From the NCBI GenBank assembly GCA_052387255.1, contig JBQTJI010000003.1:1-64000 (forward strand): DNA of 64,000 nt. The letters are read 5' to 3'. The stretch comes from JBBQXK01 sp052387255 (GTDB lineage Bacteria; Pseudomonadota; Alphaproteobacteria; Rhodobacterales; Rhodobacteraceae). Positions within the stretch are counted from its first letter, which is position 1. Every line of letters starts with the position of its first letter. The notes beneath the pieces were generated by a model. It searched no databases. It saw only the letters and a list, made by a program, of their open reading frames with translations, and was not told where the DNA came from. Both the position numbers and the translations under genes were made by a program. Positions 8,148-15,995 of this stretch are shown piece after piece.

Positions 8148-9221
8148 ATGAAGCCGCAAGCATCTGCTTTTCATCGTGATTTCGACGAACCTCTCGCTGC
8201 TGTCGAAGAGGTCGAGGAGACATCCGAAGATGATCTCTGGTTCCTGTCCGGTCCGGTCGAAGAAGAACCTGACGATCTGCCACCCGGGCCACGTGCGGAA
8301 CCCCGCGAGACTGAGGTACTCGACGACTGGCGGAGGGCTGAGGCGGGCCATGCCGCGCGGCTCGCCCGCGTCGCAGGTTGGCTTGGCGCGCTGGATGATC
8401 GATTGCGGCGTGGGCCCGAGGGCTGGCGGCACAGGCTCGCCCTGATCGAGGCGGCCGATCTGAGCTGGTTCGCAGGGGACCGGATCGGGCCGGATCGTCT
8501 GGCGATCTGGATCTCCCTGCGCTTGTCCGGCGTTCAGGACGATGCCGCAGCTCTCGCGCGAGTCGGATGGGCCGTGCGGCGGCTGACTAGCGGGCCGGGG
8601 CCTGAGGTTGACTTCTCAGCGTTCCTTGACCGCCGTGACCCCGAGAACCTCAGCGATGAGGCCGAACCGTTCGCAGATCGCGCGGGCGGTTGGCTGTGCC
8701 TGATGGCGCAAGCCTCCGATCTGCACCCGATCAGCCGCGCTTGCATGGGCTTTCATTTGTGGAACCTCGCTGGCCTTGGGCAACACGGCGACCGGATGGA
8801 AGCGGCTGTCACGGCCGCGCGGATTGCGACCAGCAAGGGCAAGGCAGCGAAATTTGCACCTCTGGCTTTGGGTGGGGCACGGGGGCTGCGGGCCGGTGGC
8901 ACACCTGCTGACCGACTAGAGCGATGGCTCAACGGGATGGAAACGGCAAGTTTGACCGCGATGAGGCACCTCGACGACATCGAGGCATGGTCAGCTCGTG
9001 CAGAAACCGAGATGTCGGCGCTCTCAGGCAAGACACCCCCGTCCTTGCGCGCCGCGCTGACCGAGTGGCCACTCGTCTCCGCACCGATGGCTGAGGCCCT
9101 GACTGGAGCCAGTCGCGCGGCCGTCCAGCGCAACCTCAATTGGATGGAAGCGCGTGGTCTGATCCGCGAGGTGACAGGGCAGGGGCGCTATCGGATGTGG
9201 CGGGCGGTGACGAAAGGCTGA
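8148..9221 (+). CDS. DUF1612/HTH-type DNA-binding protein, 357 aa
   Basis: The sequence resembles plasmid-borne rhizobial and rhodobacterial proteins with a DUF1612 region followed by a C-terminal helix-turn-helix domain. The middle is helical (LARVAGWLGALDDRLRRGPEG, then RLALIEAADLSWFAGDRIGP). The end has a winged-helix pattern: MAEALTGASRAAVQRNLNWM, then ARGLIREVTGQGRYRMWRAV, that is, a recognition helix followed by a wing. The first 60 residues are acidic and probably disordered. The ATG at 8148 has no ribosome-binding site, and a perfect inverted repeat ends two bases before it, consistent with a leaderless, possibly autoregulated gene. The role is unknown. Its position between the recombinase and the sugar cargo suggests a plasmid backbone regulator. 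Confidence 0.7.
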   Translation: MKPQASAFHRDFDEPLAAVEEVEETSEDDLWFLSGPVEEEPDDLPPGPRAEPRETEVLDDWRRAEAGHAARLARVAGWLGALDDRLRRGPEGWRHRLALIEAADLSWFAGDRIGPDRLAIWISLRLSGVQDDAAALARVGWAVRRLTSGPGPEVDFSAFLDRRDPENLSDEAEPFADRAGGWLCLMAQASDLHPISRACMGFHLWNLAGLGQHGDRMEAAVTAARIATSKGKAAKFAPLALGGARGLRAGGTPADRLERWLNGMETASLTAMRHLDDIEAWSARAETEMSALSGKTPPSLRAALTEWPLVSAPMAEALTGASRAAVQRNLNWMEARGLIREVTGQGRYRMWRAVTKG

Positions 9222-9337
9222 TGGCGTGGATGGCTCTTTCAGTTCGGGACGCGCAATGCGGCGGGCTTCGATAGGGCCGAATGTCAGGTCAATGACCCTT
9301 AACGGGGCTCTGCCTCAATCTGTGTGGCGCCACTATG

Positions 9338-10798
9338 TCACAGGCTGGCTTGTCGGATCGCCTTAGCCCAAAATGTCCGTGCTTTTTGTCGTTGAGCCAC
9401 CTCAGTCGCCGGTTCAAAGATGTCTGACGTCGCAACGGGAAACTCATCGTTTCCAAAACTTGACATAACCATTGCCGCGACGCCGATCGCCCCTACTTCC
9501 TCAACGCGGGACGCGCGAACAGGACGATCGATGAGGTCCGACTGCATCTGCATCAGGAAAGCATTGCCCGATGCCCCGCCGTCTGCGTTGAGTGAGGCCA
9601 ATTCGTGGCCAATATCCGACTGCATCGCTTCGAACACATCTGCGATCTGGTGAGCGATGGCCTCGAAGGTCGCGCGCGCAAGATGGGCGGGTTTTGTCCC
9701 GTGCACCACCCCCGAGATTGTGCCGCGCGCAGCGTCATTCCAATGCGGCGCTCCGAGACCGGCGAGTGCCGGAACGAAGGTCACTCCACCCGCGTCGGAA
9801 ACCGTCTGGGCAAGTGTCGACAACGCTGCGGTATCGGGCAGACCCAGAAGCCCGGCCATGAAAGCAGCCGCCTGTGCAGAGACGGTGATGTTTCCTTCCA
9901 GCGCGTGGGCGGTGCCGTTCCGGTCGGTCCAGGCAATAGTTCCCGACAGTCCATGCCGCGACGCAGTTCGGCCCGGCGTCAGCGTCATGAGCGAAGATCC
10001 AGTGCCGTAGGTGGCCTTGACGGCTCCGGGCGTCCGGATGCCGTGGCCGTAGAGCGCGGCATGGCTGTCGCCCATAATCGCCAGGATCGGCACACCGGCG
10101 GGGAGCGCCGTCGCACCCCCGGCAGTGCTGCCGAAACGGCTGTCAGAGGGTAGGGGGTTGGGCAGGCAGTCGACCGGCGCCCCGAAGATCACGCCCAGAT
10201 CGGCGCTGAATGTTAGATTGCCAGTGTCAAACAGTTGGGTGCGCGACGCGTTGGAATGGTCGGTCGCGAAAACCTGACCACCGGTCAAGTTCCACAAGAT
10301 CCAGCTGTCCACGGTGCCCGCGCGCAGGCGACCCGCGGCATGAAGTTCGGTGACCTTGGGCACATTACGCAAAGCCCAGGCCAGTTTGGAGGCGGGGAAA
10401 AGCGGGTTAATGCCAAGGCCCGTGGCGGCGACGACCGCGGGGTCGTGGCCACGAGCTATCAGGCGGGTGCAATCTTCAGCGGTCCGGCGGCACTGCCAAA
10501 TCGGCGCGGGGCTGGCCGGCTTGCCGGTCTGGCCGTCCCACAGGACCAGCGTCTCGCGCTGGTTGGCAATTGCGATGGCGTCGATAGCCTCTGGCCCCAC
10601 CTTCGCCACGATCCCGGCGATGACCGACTGGACGGACACCCAGATATCGCCGGCCGATTGCTCGGCCCATCCCGGTTGCGGGTAGGCGGTCGTGAGCGGC
10701 GCGGAGGCCCGGGCGAGGATGTGGCCCTTGTCATCGATCAGCAGCGCCTTCGTGTTGGAAGTGCCCTGGTCGAGGGCAAGGACGCGCAGCGCGCTCAT
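9338..10798 (-). CDS. FGGY-family carbohydrate kinase (apulose kinase candidate), 486 aa
   Basis: The N-terminus LALDQGTSNTKALLID is the FGGY phosphate-binding motif. Further motifs are WQCRRTAEDC, GDSHAALYGHG and TYGTGSSLMTL (adenosine site), and LNADGGASGNAFLMQMQSDL, the C-terminal FGGY signature. The length is normal for glycerol/xylulose-type kinases. It is the last gene of a four-gene operon behind an isomerase and a two-part transketolase, and its ATG overlaps the stop of the transketolase C-terminal gene. In the known D-apiose route an FGGY kinase phosphorylates D-apulose at O4 before transketolase cleavage, and the neighbourhood fits that. Substrate assignment is by context; a kinase for another ketopentose or tetrulose cannot be excluded. 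Confidence 0.85.
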   Translation of the reverse strand: MSALRVLALDQGTSNTKALLIDDKGHILARASAPLTTAYPQPGWAEQSAGDIWVSVQSVIAGIVAKVGPEAIDAIAIANQRETLVLWDGQTGKPASPAPIWQCRRTAEDCTRLIARGHDPAVVAATGLGINPLFPASKLAWALRNVPKVTELHAAGRLRAGTVDSWILWNLTGGQVFATDHSNASRTQLFDTGNLTFSADLGVIFGAPVDCLPNPLPSDSRFGSTAGGATALPAGVPILAIMGDSHAALYGHGIRTPGAVKATYGTGSSLMTLTPGRTASRHGLSGTIAWTDRNGTAHALEGNITVSAQAAAFMAGLLGLPDTAALSTLAQTVSDAGGVTFVPALAGLGAPHWNDAARGTISGVVHGTKPAHLARATFEAIAHQIADVFEAMQSDIGHELASLNADGGASGNAFLMQMQSDLIDRPVRASRVEEVGAIGVAAMVMSSFGNDEFPVATSDIFEPATEVAQRQKARTFWAKAIRQASL

Positions 10799-11751
10799 AC
10801 CTTGCGTCGCAATGCTCGATGGGCGGCGGCCGCGATGCCCTCGGGGGTAAGCCCATACTCACGGAAGAGCCAGTCGACCGCACCTGTCGGCAGAAAGCCG
10901 GGGAAGCCGACTCGCTCGACAGGGACGGGCCGGTGGCCAGCGGTGAATTCTGCGACCGCACCGCCCAGCCCGCCACGGACCGAGGCTTCTTCGACCGTGA
11001 CGATGGCACCGGTGGCGGAGGCCTCGTGCAGGGCAACTTCGTCCAGCGGGTTGATCGTGGAGAAGTTCAGGACTCGGGCGACGGTACCCTCGGCTTTCAG
11101 TTTGTCGGCGGCGGCGACCGCGAGGTGCACGGTAGTGCCACAAGCGATGATGGTCAGGTCGGTGCCTTGGCGGACAAGCTCCGCCTTGCCGGGACGGAAC
11201 CTGCGATTTGGGATGTCGAGGTCTGGTACCGGCATCCGGGAAAGCCGCAGGAATACCGGGCCTTCATGCGCAGCGGCCCATATCACCGCCTCCGCAGTCT
11301 CCCAGGCGTCGGCGGGGACGATGACGGTGAGGTTTGTAAGCGGCCGGAGCCAGGCGAAATCCTCGATCGAATGGTGGGTGGCCCCAAGTTCGCCATAGGC
11401 GATTCCGGAGGACTGGCCAACCAGCTTCACATTGAAGTTGGCGTAGGCGATGTCGGCCTTAACCTGCTCCAGTGCGCGGGCGGTGATGAAGCAGCTGGCG
11501 GCGGAGACGAAGGGGATGCGGCCGCCGTTCGCCAGGCCGGCACCGACACCCACCATGACCTGTTCAGCAATACCGACGTTGACAACCCGGTCCGGGAATT
11601 TCTTCTGGAAGCTGTTCAGCTTGGAGGATCCGATGGAATCGTTGACCACGGCAACGATGCGGGGATCGGCCTCGGCGAGCCGCTCAAGGGTGGCGACCCA
11701 AATGTTACGGCAATCCTGGAAACCTGCGGCAGTAGGAGCGGCGTGCGACAT
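10795..11751 (-). CDS. transketolase C-terminal subunit (apulose-4-phosphate transketolase candidate)
   Basis: This is the pyrimidine-binding plus C-terminal half of a transketolase, 318 aa. GIAEQVMVGVGAGLANGG carries the conserved Glu that activates thiamine diphosphate. GATHHSIEDFAWLRPL, then VPADAWETAEAVIWAA and PVFLRLSRMP, are standard for the family. The ATG at 11751 overlaps the stop codon of the N-terminal subunit gene (TGATG), so the two chains are made together. A longer frame upstream (to 11811) would run into the partner gene and is not used. Split transketolases next to an FGGY kinase and a sugar isomerase are known from D-apiose degradation, where the enzyme (AptA/AptB) moves a glycolaldehyde unit from apulose-4-phosphate to glyceraldehyde-3-phosphate. 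The substrate here is inferred. Confidence 0.88.
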   Translation of the reverse strand: MSHAAPTAAGFQDCRNIWVATLERLAEADPRIVAVVNDSIGSSKLNSFQKKFPDRVVNVGIAEQVMVGVGAGLANGGRIPFVSAASCFITARALEQVKADIAYANFNVKLVGQSSGIAYGELGATHHSIEDFAWLRPLTNLTVIVPADAWETAEAVIWAAAHEGPVFLRLSRMPVPDLDIPNRRFRPGKAELVRQGTDLTIIACGTTVHLAVAAADKLKAEGTVARVLNFSTINPLDEVALHEASATGAIVTVEEASVRGGLGGAVAEFTAGHRPVPVERVGFPGFLPTGAVDWLFREYGLTPEGIAAAAHRALRRKV

Positions 11752-12566
11752 CAGACCAGCTCCTGCATCGCTTGGGCGAATTGCGCATCGTTCGGGACGC
11801 CGTGGTGCCAACTTGCGACGTTTTCCATGAAGCTGACACCCTTGCCCTTGGTGGTGTTCGCGATCACACAGCGGGGTTTGTCGCCGGGGGCAGCGGCGAG
11901 AACGGTCAGAAGGGCGGCGTGGTCGTGGCCGTTCACTTCATGCACATCGAACCCAAAGGCGCGGTACTTGTCGTCAAGGGGGTCGAGGCCCGAGGTTTCC
12001 TCGGTTCCTGCACCCTGCTGCAAGCGGTTGCGGTCGATGATTAGGGTGAGGTGGGAAAGCTTGCGGTGGCCGCAGACCATTGCAGCCTCCCAGTTGGAAC
12101 CTTCCTGCTGCTCGCCATCGCCGGTCAGAACATAGGTGCGGTAGCTAATGCCCGACAGCTGCCCCGCGATAGCGATGCCGGTTGCGACTGGGAAGCCATG
12201 ACCGAGTGGGCCGGTATTGGTCTCCACCCCCGGAAGGTAATTCCGGTTCGGGTGCCCGTTCAGGAGCGACTTCGGCTGCATGTAGCTCGGCAGCCAGTCC
12301 TCGGGGAAATATCCCGCAGCACAGAGTGCAGAATAAAGCGCGCCGGTGGCGTGACCCTTGGACATGACAAAGCGGTCACGCATGGCCCAGTCGGGGCGTT
12401 TTGGATCGAAGCTCATTACGCCGAAGTAAAGAGTGGCGAGAATATCAATGGCCGAGAAATCGCCGCCGGGGTGGCCGAGCTGGGCGCGGTGAACCATGGT
12501 GAAGGCGGTGCGTCGCATCCAGAGCGCTTTTTTGCGGATCAGGGAGAGTTTGTCATTTGTGAGCAT
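11751..12566 (-). CDS. transketolase N-terminal subunit
   Basis: This 271-aa protein is the thiamine-diphosphate-binding half of a transketolase. Visible motifs are AQLGHPGGDFSAIDILATLY, SKGHATGALYSAL, TGPLGHGFPVATGIAIA, and the diphosphate/Mg site TGDGEQQEGSNWEAA followed by LIIDRNRLQ. Together with the 318-aa partner it makes one complete active site. The order isomerase, N-half, C-half, kinase, all within a few bases of one another, marks one operon. A cargo transketolase dedicated to an unusual sugar is more likely than a pentose-phosphate housekeeping copy, because housekeeping enzymes are usually single chains of about 660 aa. Confidence 0.9.
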   Translation of the reverse strand: MLTNDKLSLIRKKALWMRRTAFTMVHRAQLGHPGGDFSAIDILATLYFGVMSFDPKRPDWAMRDRFVMSKGHATGALYSALCAAGYFPEDWLPSYMQPKSLLNGHPNRNYLPGVETNTGPLGHGFPVATGIAIAGQLSGISYRTYVLTGDGEQQEGSNWEAAMVCGHRKLSHLTLIIDRNRLQQGAGTEETSGLDPLDDKYRAFGFDVHEVNGHDHAALLTVLAAAPGDKPRCVIANTTKGKGVSFMENVASWHHGVPNDAQFAQAMQELV

Positions 12567-12569
12567 GGG

Positions 12570-14036
12570 TCAAAACCGATTCGGGAAGTTGAGGTTGGGT
12601 TCTGGCTCGCCTCCGTGATGATAGATCGGCCAGCCGAGGTAGCGGGTGACGGCCTCGTTCACCACGTCTGCGTGGTGGCCGCGGACCATGGCGACGTGGT
12701 GCTCGAACCCGTTCTGGGTGACGAATTTCAGGAGCTTCCGCAGGCCAGCGACGCGGGTGGTGGCAATGCCGCCGTCCATGGCAAAGGGATGGTCAGTGAA
12801 CGCGCCTTCGCCCAGATAGCACTTGACGGTGCCACGTCGGTCGTCGGTCGAGAGGCGGAAGTAGGTCATCGGGCCGGGCTTGACCTTGCCCTTGACCGCA
12901 CCGAAGCATTTCGACCGGCCGATGGTTTCGCCCAGCACGTCAAGTTCGCCCACTTCCGGAGTGTCGCCGATGAAGGACTTCGGGAAATTGCCGCAATGAG
13001 TGCATACGCAGAGATCTTCCTCGTGGGCGTAGTTGTTGTTCCAGTCGAGGATGGCGGGCGGTGCACCTGAGGCGAGGGCAAGGGCATACATAGAGAGCGC
13101 GCCCATGATGTCGACCTCGCAAGCGGAAGGCATCAGGTCTTCGCCCATCATGCTCATCGTGAGACACGTGGCGCAGCCGAAGTTGTCCTGCAGGGAGCGC
13201 CAGCACTGGATCGCGCTGGCGTCGCAGCCGTTCTCCTCGATCCAGCGGTTAACGGCGAGGGTCCAGCGGGCCTGTTTTTCGATCTGGGCGGGCTGGATGT
13301 GGGCGGGAATTTTGCCGTAGCCTTTCACCTTCTCCAGGGTGATCAAGAGGGCCGGGTCGTCGGTCTTGATCGCGCTGGCGGTGCCCATCATCTCGGATAA
13401 ATCAACGGTAATGACAGTCACGCCAGCGGCTTGCAGTAGTTTCTCGGAGTAGCGCATGGTCTGAAAAGCCCCGGTGCGCGCACCGATAGAGCCGAGGCGC
13501 GCGCTGCGCAGACCCTTCACCGTGCGGCAGACACGGGCGAAACGGTCAAGATCCGCCTCGAACTCCTCGCCCCAAGTGTCGCAGGTGTGGCTGGTCGTCT
13601 CGGTGAAGGGGACGCCGTATTGCCAAAAGTTGTTGGTGACGCTGATCTTGCCGCAGAAAGCATCGCGGCGTTCGGCGACCGAGACCTTCGACACCTCGTC
13701 GTTCGAGGCCTGCAACAAGATCGGCACATTCAGCCGGGCGCGGTTCACCAGTTCGGCCACCGCGATCTCATCACCGAAGTTCGGCAGGCAGATCACCAGC
13801 CCGTCGATCCTGTCGGCGTTGGCGCGCAAGTGTGCGGCGTAGAGGTCAGCATCGGCAATGCTTTGCACCGCGCCGTTGGCAGTGGCCTCGAAAGGCAGCG
13901 TCACCGCGTCGATGCCCAGGCGGGCAAGCTTGGCCAGCACATCATCGCGGGCCGACTTGCAGGGTGCCGGGCTGAAGAACGCGCGGCTGCCGACCACCAC
14001 GCCCAAGCTGATCTTGCGGCGGAAGATGTTGGACAT
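12570..14036 (-). CDS. L-fucose/L-arabinose isomerase-like protein (apiose isomerase candidate), 488 aa
   Basis: The protein resembles the L-fucose/L-arabinose isomerase superfamily of metal-dependent aldose-ketose isomerases. The layout fits: an N-terminal Rossmann-like part (LGVVVGSRAFFSPAPC, then IDGLVICLPNFGDEIAVAEL), a middle with RLGSIGARTGAFQTMRYSEKLL, CWRSLQDNFGCATCLTMSMM and PSACEVDIMGALSMYALAL, where Glu and Asp could bind metal, and a C-terminal HHVAMVRGHHADVV. It is cytoplasmic. The start at 14036 (MSNIFRRK) has GGAGGGG just upstream. It is the first gene of the minus-strand operon, divergent from an ABC importer of pentose type, so it should act first on the imported aldose. Aldose identity (apiose proposed) is inference; other branched or deoxy sugars are possible. 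Confidence 0.82.
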   Translation of the reverse strand: MSNIFRRKISLGVVVGSRAFFSPAPCKSARDDVLAKLARLGIDAVTLPFEATANGAVQSIADADLYAAHLRANADRIDGLVICLPNFGDEIAVAELVNRARLNVPILLQASNDEVSKVSVAERRDAFCGKISVTNNFWQYGVPFTETTSHTCDTWGEEFEADLDRFARVCRTVKGLRSARLGSIGARTGAFQTMRYSEKLLQAAGVTVITVDLSEMMGTASAIKTDDPALLITLEKVKGYGKIPAHIQPAQIEKQARWTLAVNRWIEENGCDASAIQCWRSLQDNFGCATCLTMSMMGEDLMPSACEVDIMGALSMYALALASGAPPAILDWNNNYAHEEDLCVCTHCGNFPKSFIGDTPEVGELDVLGETIGRSKCFGAVKGKVKPGPMTYFRLSTDDRRGTVKCYLGEGAFTDHPFAMDGGIATTRVAGLRKLLKFVTQNGFEHHVAMVRGHHADVVNEAVTRYLGWPIYHHGGEPEPNLNFPNRF

Positions 14037-14087
14037 TGTTCCCCTCCCGGACCCTGCAGCCACGCCTATGTGGCCACGGGTTGATTT

Positions 14088-14120
14088 CGAATTATCGCGA
14101 ATTATGACGATTTATCTCGA
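14088..14120. promoter_or_regulatory. tandem 10-bp repeats, candidate DeoR operator
   Basis: CGAATTAT at 14088, CGAATTAT at 14098, CGATTTAT at 14108 and CGA at 14118 repeat with an exact 10-bp period, one helical turn. The array lies about 50 bp upstream of the isomerase start in the divergent promoter region. Direct repeats containing TTTCGA-like half-sites are typical of DeoR/GlpR repressors, one of which is encoded at 18631-19440. Confidence 0.55.
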
Positions 14121-14304
14121 CTGCCTGCAGAAGGCAAGGCCGTTTGCGGGCCACATCGTTTGACGCTCGGGCCACACAAGGCATATGTGGGGCGCAGACT
14201 CATCCAAGCAACAACCTGCATGCTCCAACTTGCGCAAAGTTCGCGATCATTAGAAAGTATTTGACAACCATGTACGAGAGATTGACACATATAACGCAGC
14301 GAAT

Positions 14305-14323
14305 CGAATCATTTCGATATCGT
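14305..14323. promoter_or_regulatory. second TCGA-rich candidate operator before the importer gene
   Basis: CGAATCATTTCGATATCG, directly before the ribosome-binding site GGGAGGACATC of the gene at 14341, repeats the CGAAT and TTTCGA half-sites seen at 14088-14120. It could let one DeoR protein control both divergent operons. The 300-bp gap also contains AT-rich segments with TTGACA (14261-14266) but no clear paired -10 box. Confidence 0.4.
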
Positions 14324-14340
14324 ATGAAAGGGAGGACATC

Positions 14341-15288
14341 ATGATTCTGAACCGCCGACATGTGGTCGGGGGGCTGGCTGCCGCTGTCTCAGGCATCCTT
14401 CCCACGCTTTCCCTTGCGCAAGCCAAGGGCACCATCGCGATCATCACCCCCAGCCACGACAACCCGTTCTTCAAGGCCGAAGCCGATGGCGCCGCCGCCA
14501 AGGCCGTTGAGCTGGGTTACGAGGCCATGGTGCTGGTACACGATGACGACGCCAATAAGCAGTCGGAGCTTTTCGACACAGTGATCGCCGCCGGGGTCAA
14601 GGCGATCATCCTCGACAACGCAGGCGCGGACGCCTCGGTCGCTGCGGTCCAGAAGGCCAAGGACGCGGGCATCCCGTCCTTCCTGATCGACCGCGAGATC
14701 ACGGCGACCGGCGTGGCCGTCAGCCAGATTGTGTCTAACAACTACCAAGGTGCCCAGCTGGGGGCCGAGGAGTTCGTCAAGCTGATGAGCGAAGCCGGCG
14801 ACTATGCCGAGCTGGTCGGCAAGGAATCCGACACGAATGCCGGCATCCGGTCGCAGGGCTATACCGATGTCATCTCGCAGTATCCGGACCTGAAACTGGT
14901 GGCCAAGCAGACCGCGAACTGGTCGCAGACCGAAGCCTTCACGGTGATGGAGTCGATGCTGCAGGCCAATCCCGGCATCAAGGGCGTGATCTCGGGCAAT
15001 GACACTATGGCCATGGGCGCCTGGGCGGCACTGGAAGCCGCCGGCCGCACGGATGTTATCGTGGTCGGCTTCGACGGCTCGAACGACGTGCGTGACAGCA
15101 TACTGGCGGGTGGCGTCAAGGCCACCGTCCTGCAGCCGGCCTATGCGCAGGCGCAGATGGCGGTGGAACAGGCGGACACCTACCTCAACACCGGCTCGAC
15201 TGGACTGGAGGAAAAGCAGCTGATGGACTGCGTGCTGGTGAATGCCGACAACGCGGCCAAGCTCGAAACCTTCGCGCTGACTGCGTGA
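14341..15288 (+). CDS. ribose-type sugar ABC transporter substrate-binding protein
   Basis: This is a periplasmic binding protein of the RbsB type (periplasmic_BP_4 fold), 315 aa. A signal peptide ends near residue 27 (SGILPTLSLAQA). The mature part begins KGTIAIITPSHDNPFFKAEADGA, the usual first strand and phosphate-loop-like turn of RbsB proteins. It continues with IAAGVKAIILDNAGADAS and VISGNDTMAMGAWAALEAAG. The RBS is GGGAGGACATC. The genes downstream encode the DUF2291 lipoprotein, the duplicated ATPase and one permease, so it captures the sugar for that importer. Proteins of this class bind pentoses and similar monosaccharides. Context suggests D-apiose. Confidence 0.9.
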   Translation: MILNRRHVVGGLAAAVSGILPTLSLAQAKGTIAIITPSHDNPFFKAEADGAAAKAVELGYEAMVLVHDDDANKQSELFDTVIAAGVKAIILDNAGADASVAAVQKAKDAGIPSFLIDREITATGVAVSQIVSNNYQGAQLGAEEFVKLMSEAGDYAELVGKESDTNAGIRSQGYTDVISQYPDLKLVAKQTANWSQTEAFTVMESMLQANPGIKGVISGNDTMAMGAWAALEAAGRTDVIVVGFDGSNDVRDSILAGGVKATVLQPAYAQAQMAVEQADTYLNTGSTGLEEKQLMDCVLVNADNAAKLETFALTA

Positions 15289-15353
15289 TGCGGCCTGAAC
15301 CGGTGCGGCCCGCTCCCGGCCGCGCCGGTTCCCCTTTCCAGTCCGGAGTCAGC

Positions 15354-15995
15354 ATGACCCGTCTGCCGCATCTCGCGCTGGCCTGTCTGGCGGTCCTCGA
15401 GCTTTCCGCGTGCAAGATCATCAAGAACCCAGAGCCGGGCGCGGCCACGGAAATTCCCGCCGGTGAAGCGGGCGACGAGGCGCGCAACGCCATTCTGCTG
15501 GACGCTACGCTGGACACCGATCTTCTGCCGCTGATCCGCGCGCGCGCCCAGTCGGTGGCGGACCTACGCGCCGCACTTGCGGGTGGCCTCGATGCCGCAG
15601 GTGCCGCCAGCGGCAACCGGGGCGCGGGCGCGGGCGCTGCATGGAACTTTGCGGTCACCGGACCCGGAACGGTGGTCGCCGCCAATCTGGAAACCCGCGC
15701 CCGCACGGCCGACCTCGACATCGACGATGACGGGCTTGCGGACCTGACGCTGCAGCTGGGCCCGGTGATCAAGGGCACCGCGCTGCGCGACGTGGCACCG
15801 ATCTACGATTTTAACGACTTCCGCGATCAGATCGAATTCGCCAAGCTGGGCCGGGCCATCAACGACCGGATCTTTGGCGCTCTGACCCTGCCCGAGGGTG
15901 ATCTGGTCGGCCGGAAGCTGGGCTTTGTCGGGGCGGTCACCCTACGGGCAGCGGACGATCCGTGGCTGGTGACCGTGTTCGAGATCACGCAATGA
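15354..15995 (+). CDS. DUF2291 lipoprotein of the sugar importer
   Basis: This 213-aa protein starts with a lipoprotein signal peptide whose lipobox is LSAC at residues 17-20, so it should be anchored in the inner or outer membrane. The rest matches DUF2291 proteins, which are found almost only between the binding-protein and ATPase genes of ribose-type sugar ABC operons. It has VADLRAALAGGLDAAGAASG and then a strand-rich C-terminal half (WNFAVTGPGTVVAANL, DLTLQLGPVIKGTALRD, and the RKLGFVGAVTL end). The start at 15354 has GGAG 7 bp upstream; the frame opens further back to an ATG at 15285. Its function is not established; help in ligand capture or transporter assembly is a guess. Confidence 0.8.
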   Translation: MTRLPHLALACLAVLELSACKIIKNPEPGAATEIPAGEAGDEARNAILLDATLDTDLLPLIRARAQSVADLRAALAGGLDAAGAASGNRGAGAGAAWNFAVTGPGTVVAANLETRARTADLDIDDDGLADLTLQLGPVIKGTALRDVAPIYDFNDFRDQIEFAKLGRAINDRIFGALTLPEGDLVGRKLGFVGAVTLRAADDPWLVTVFEITQ

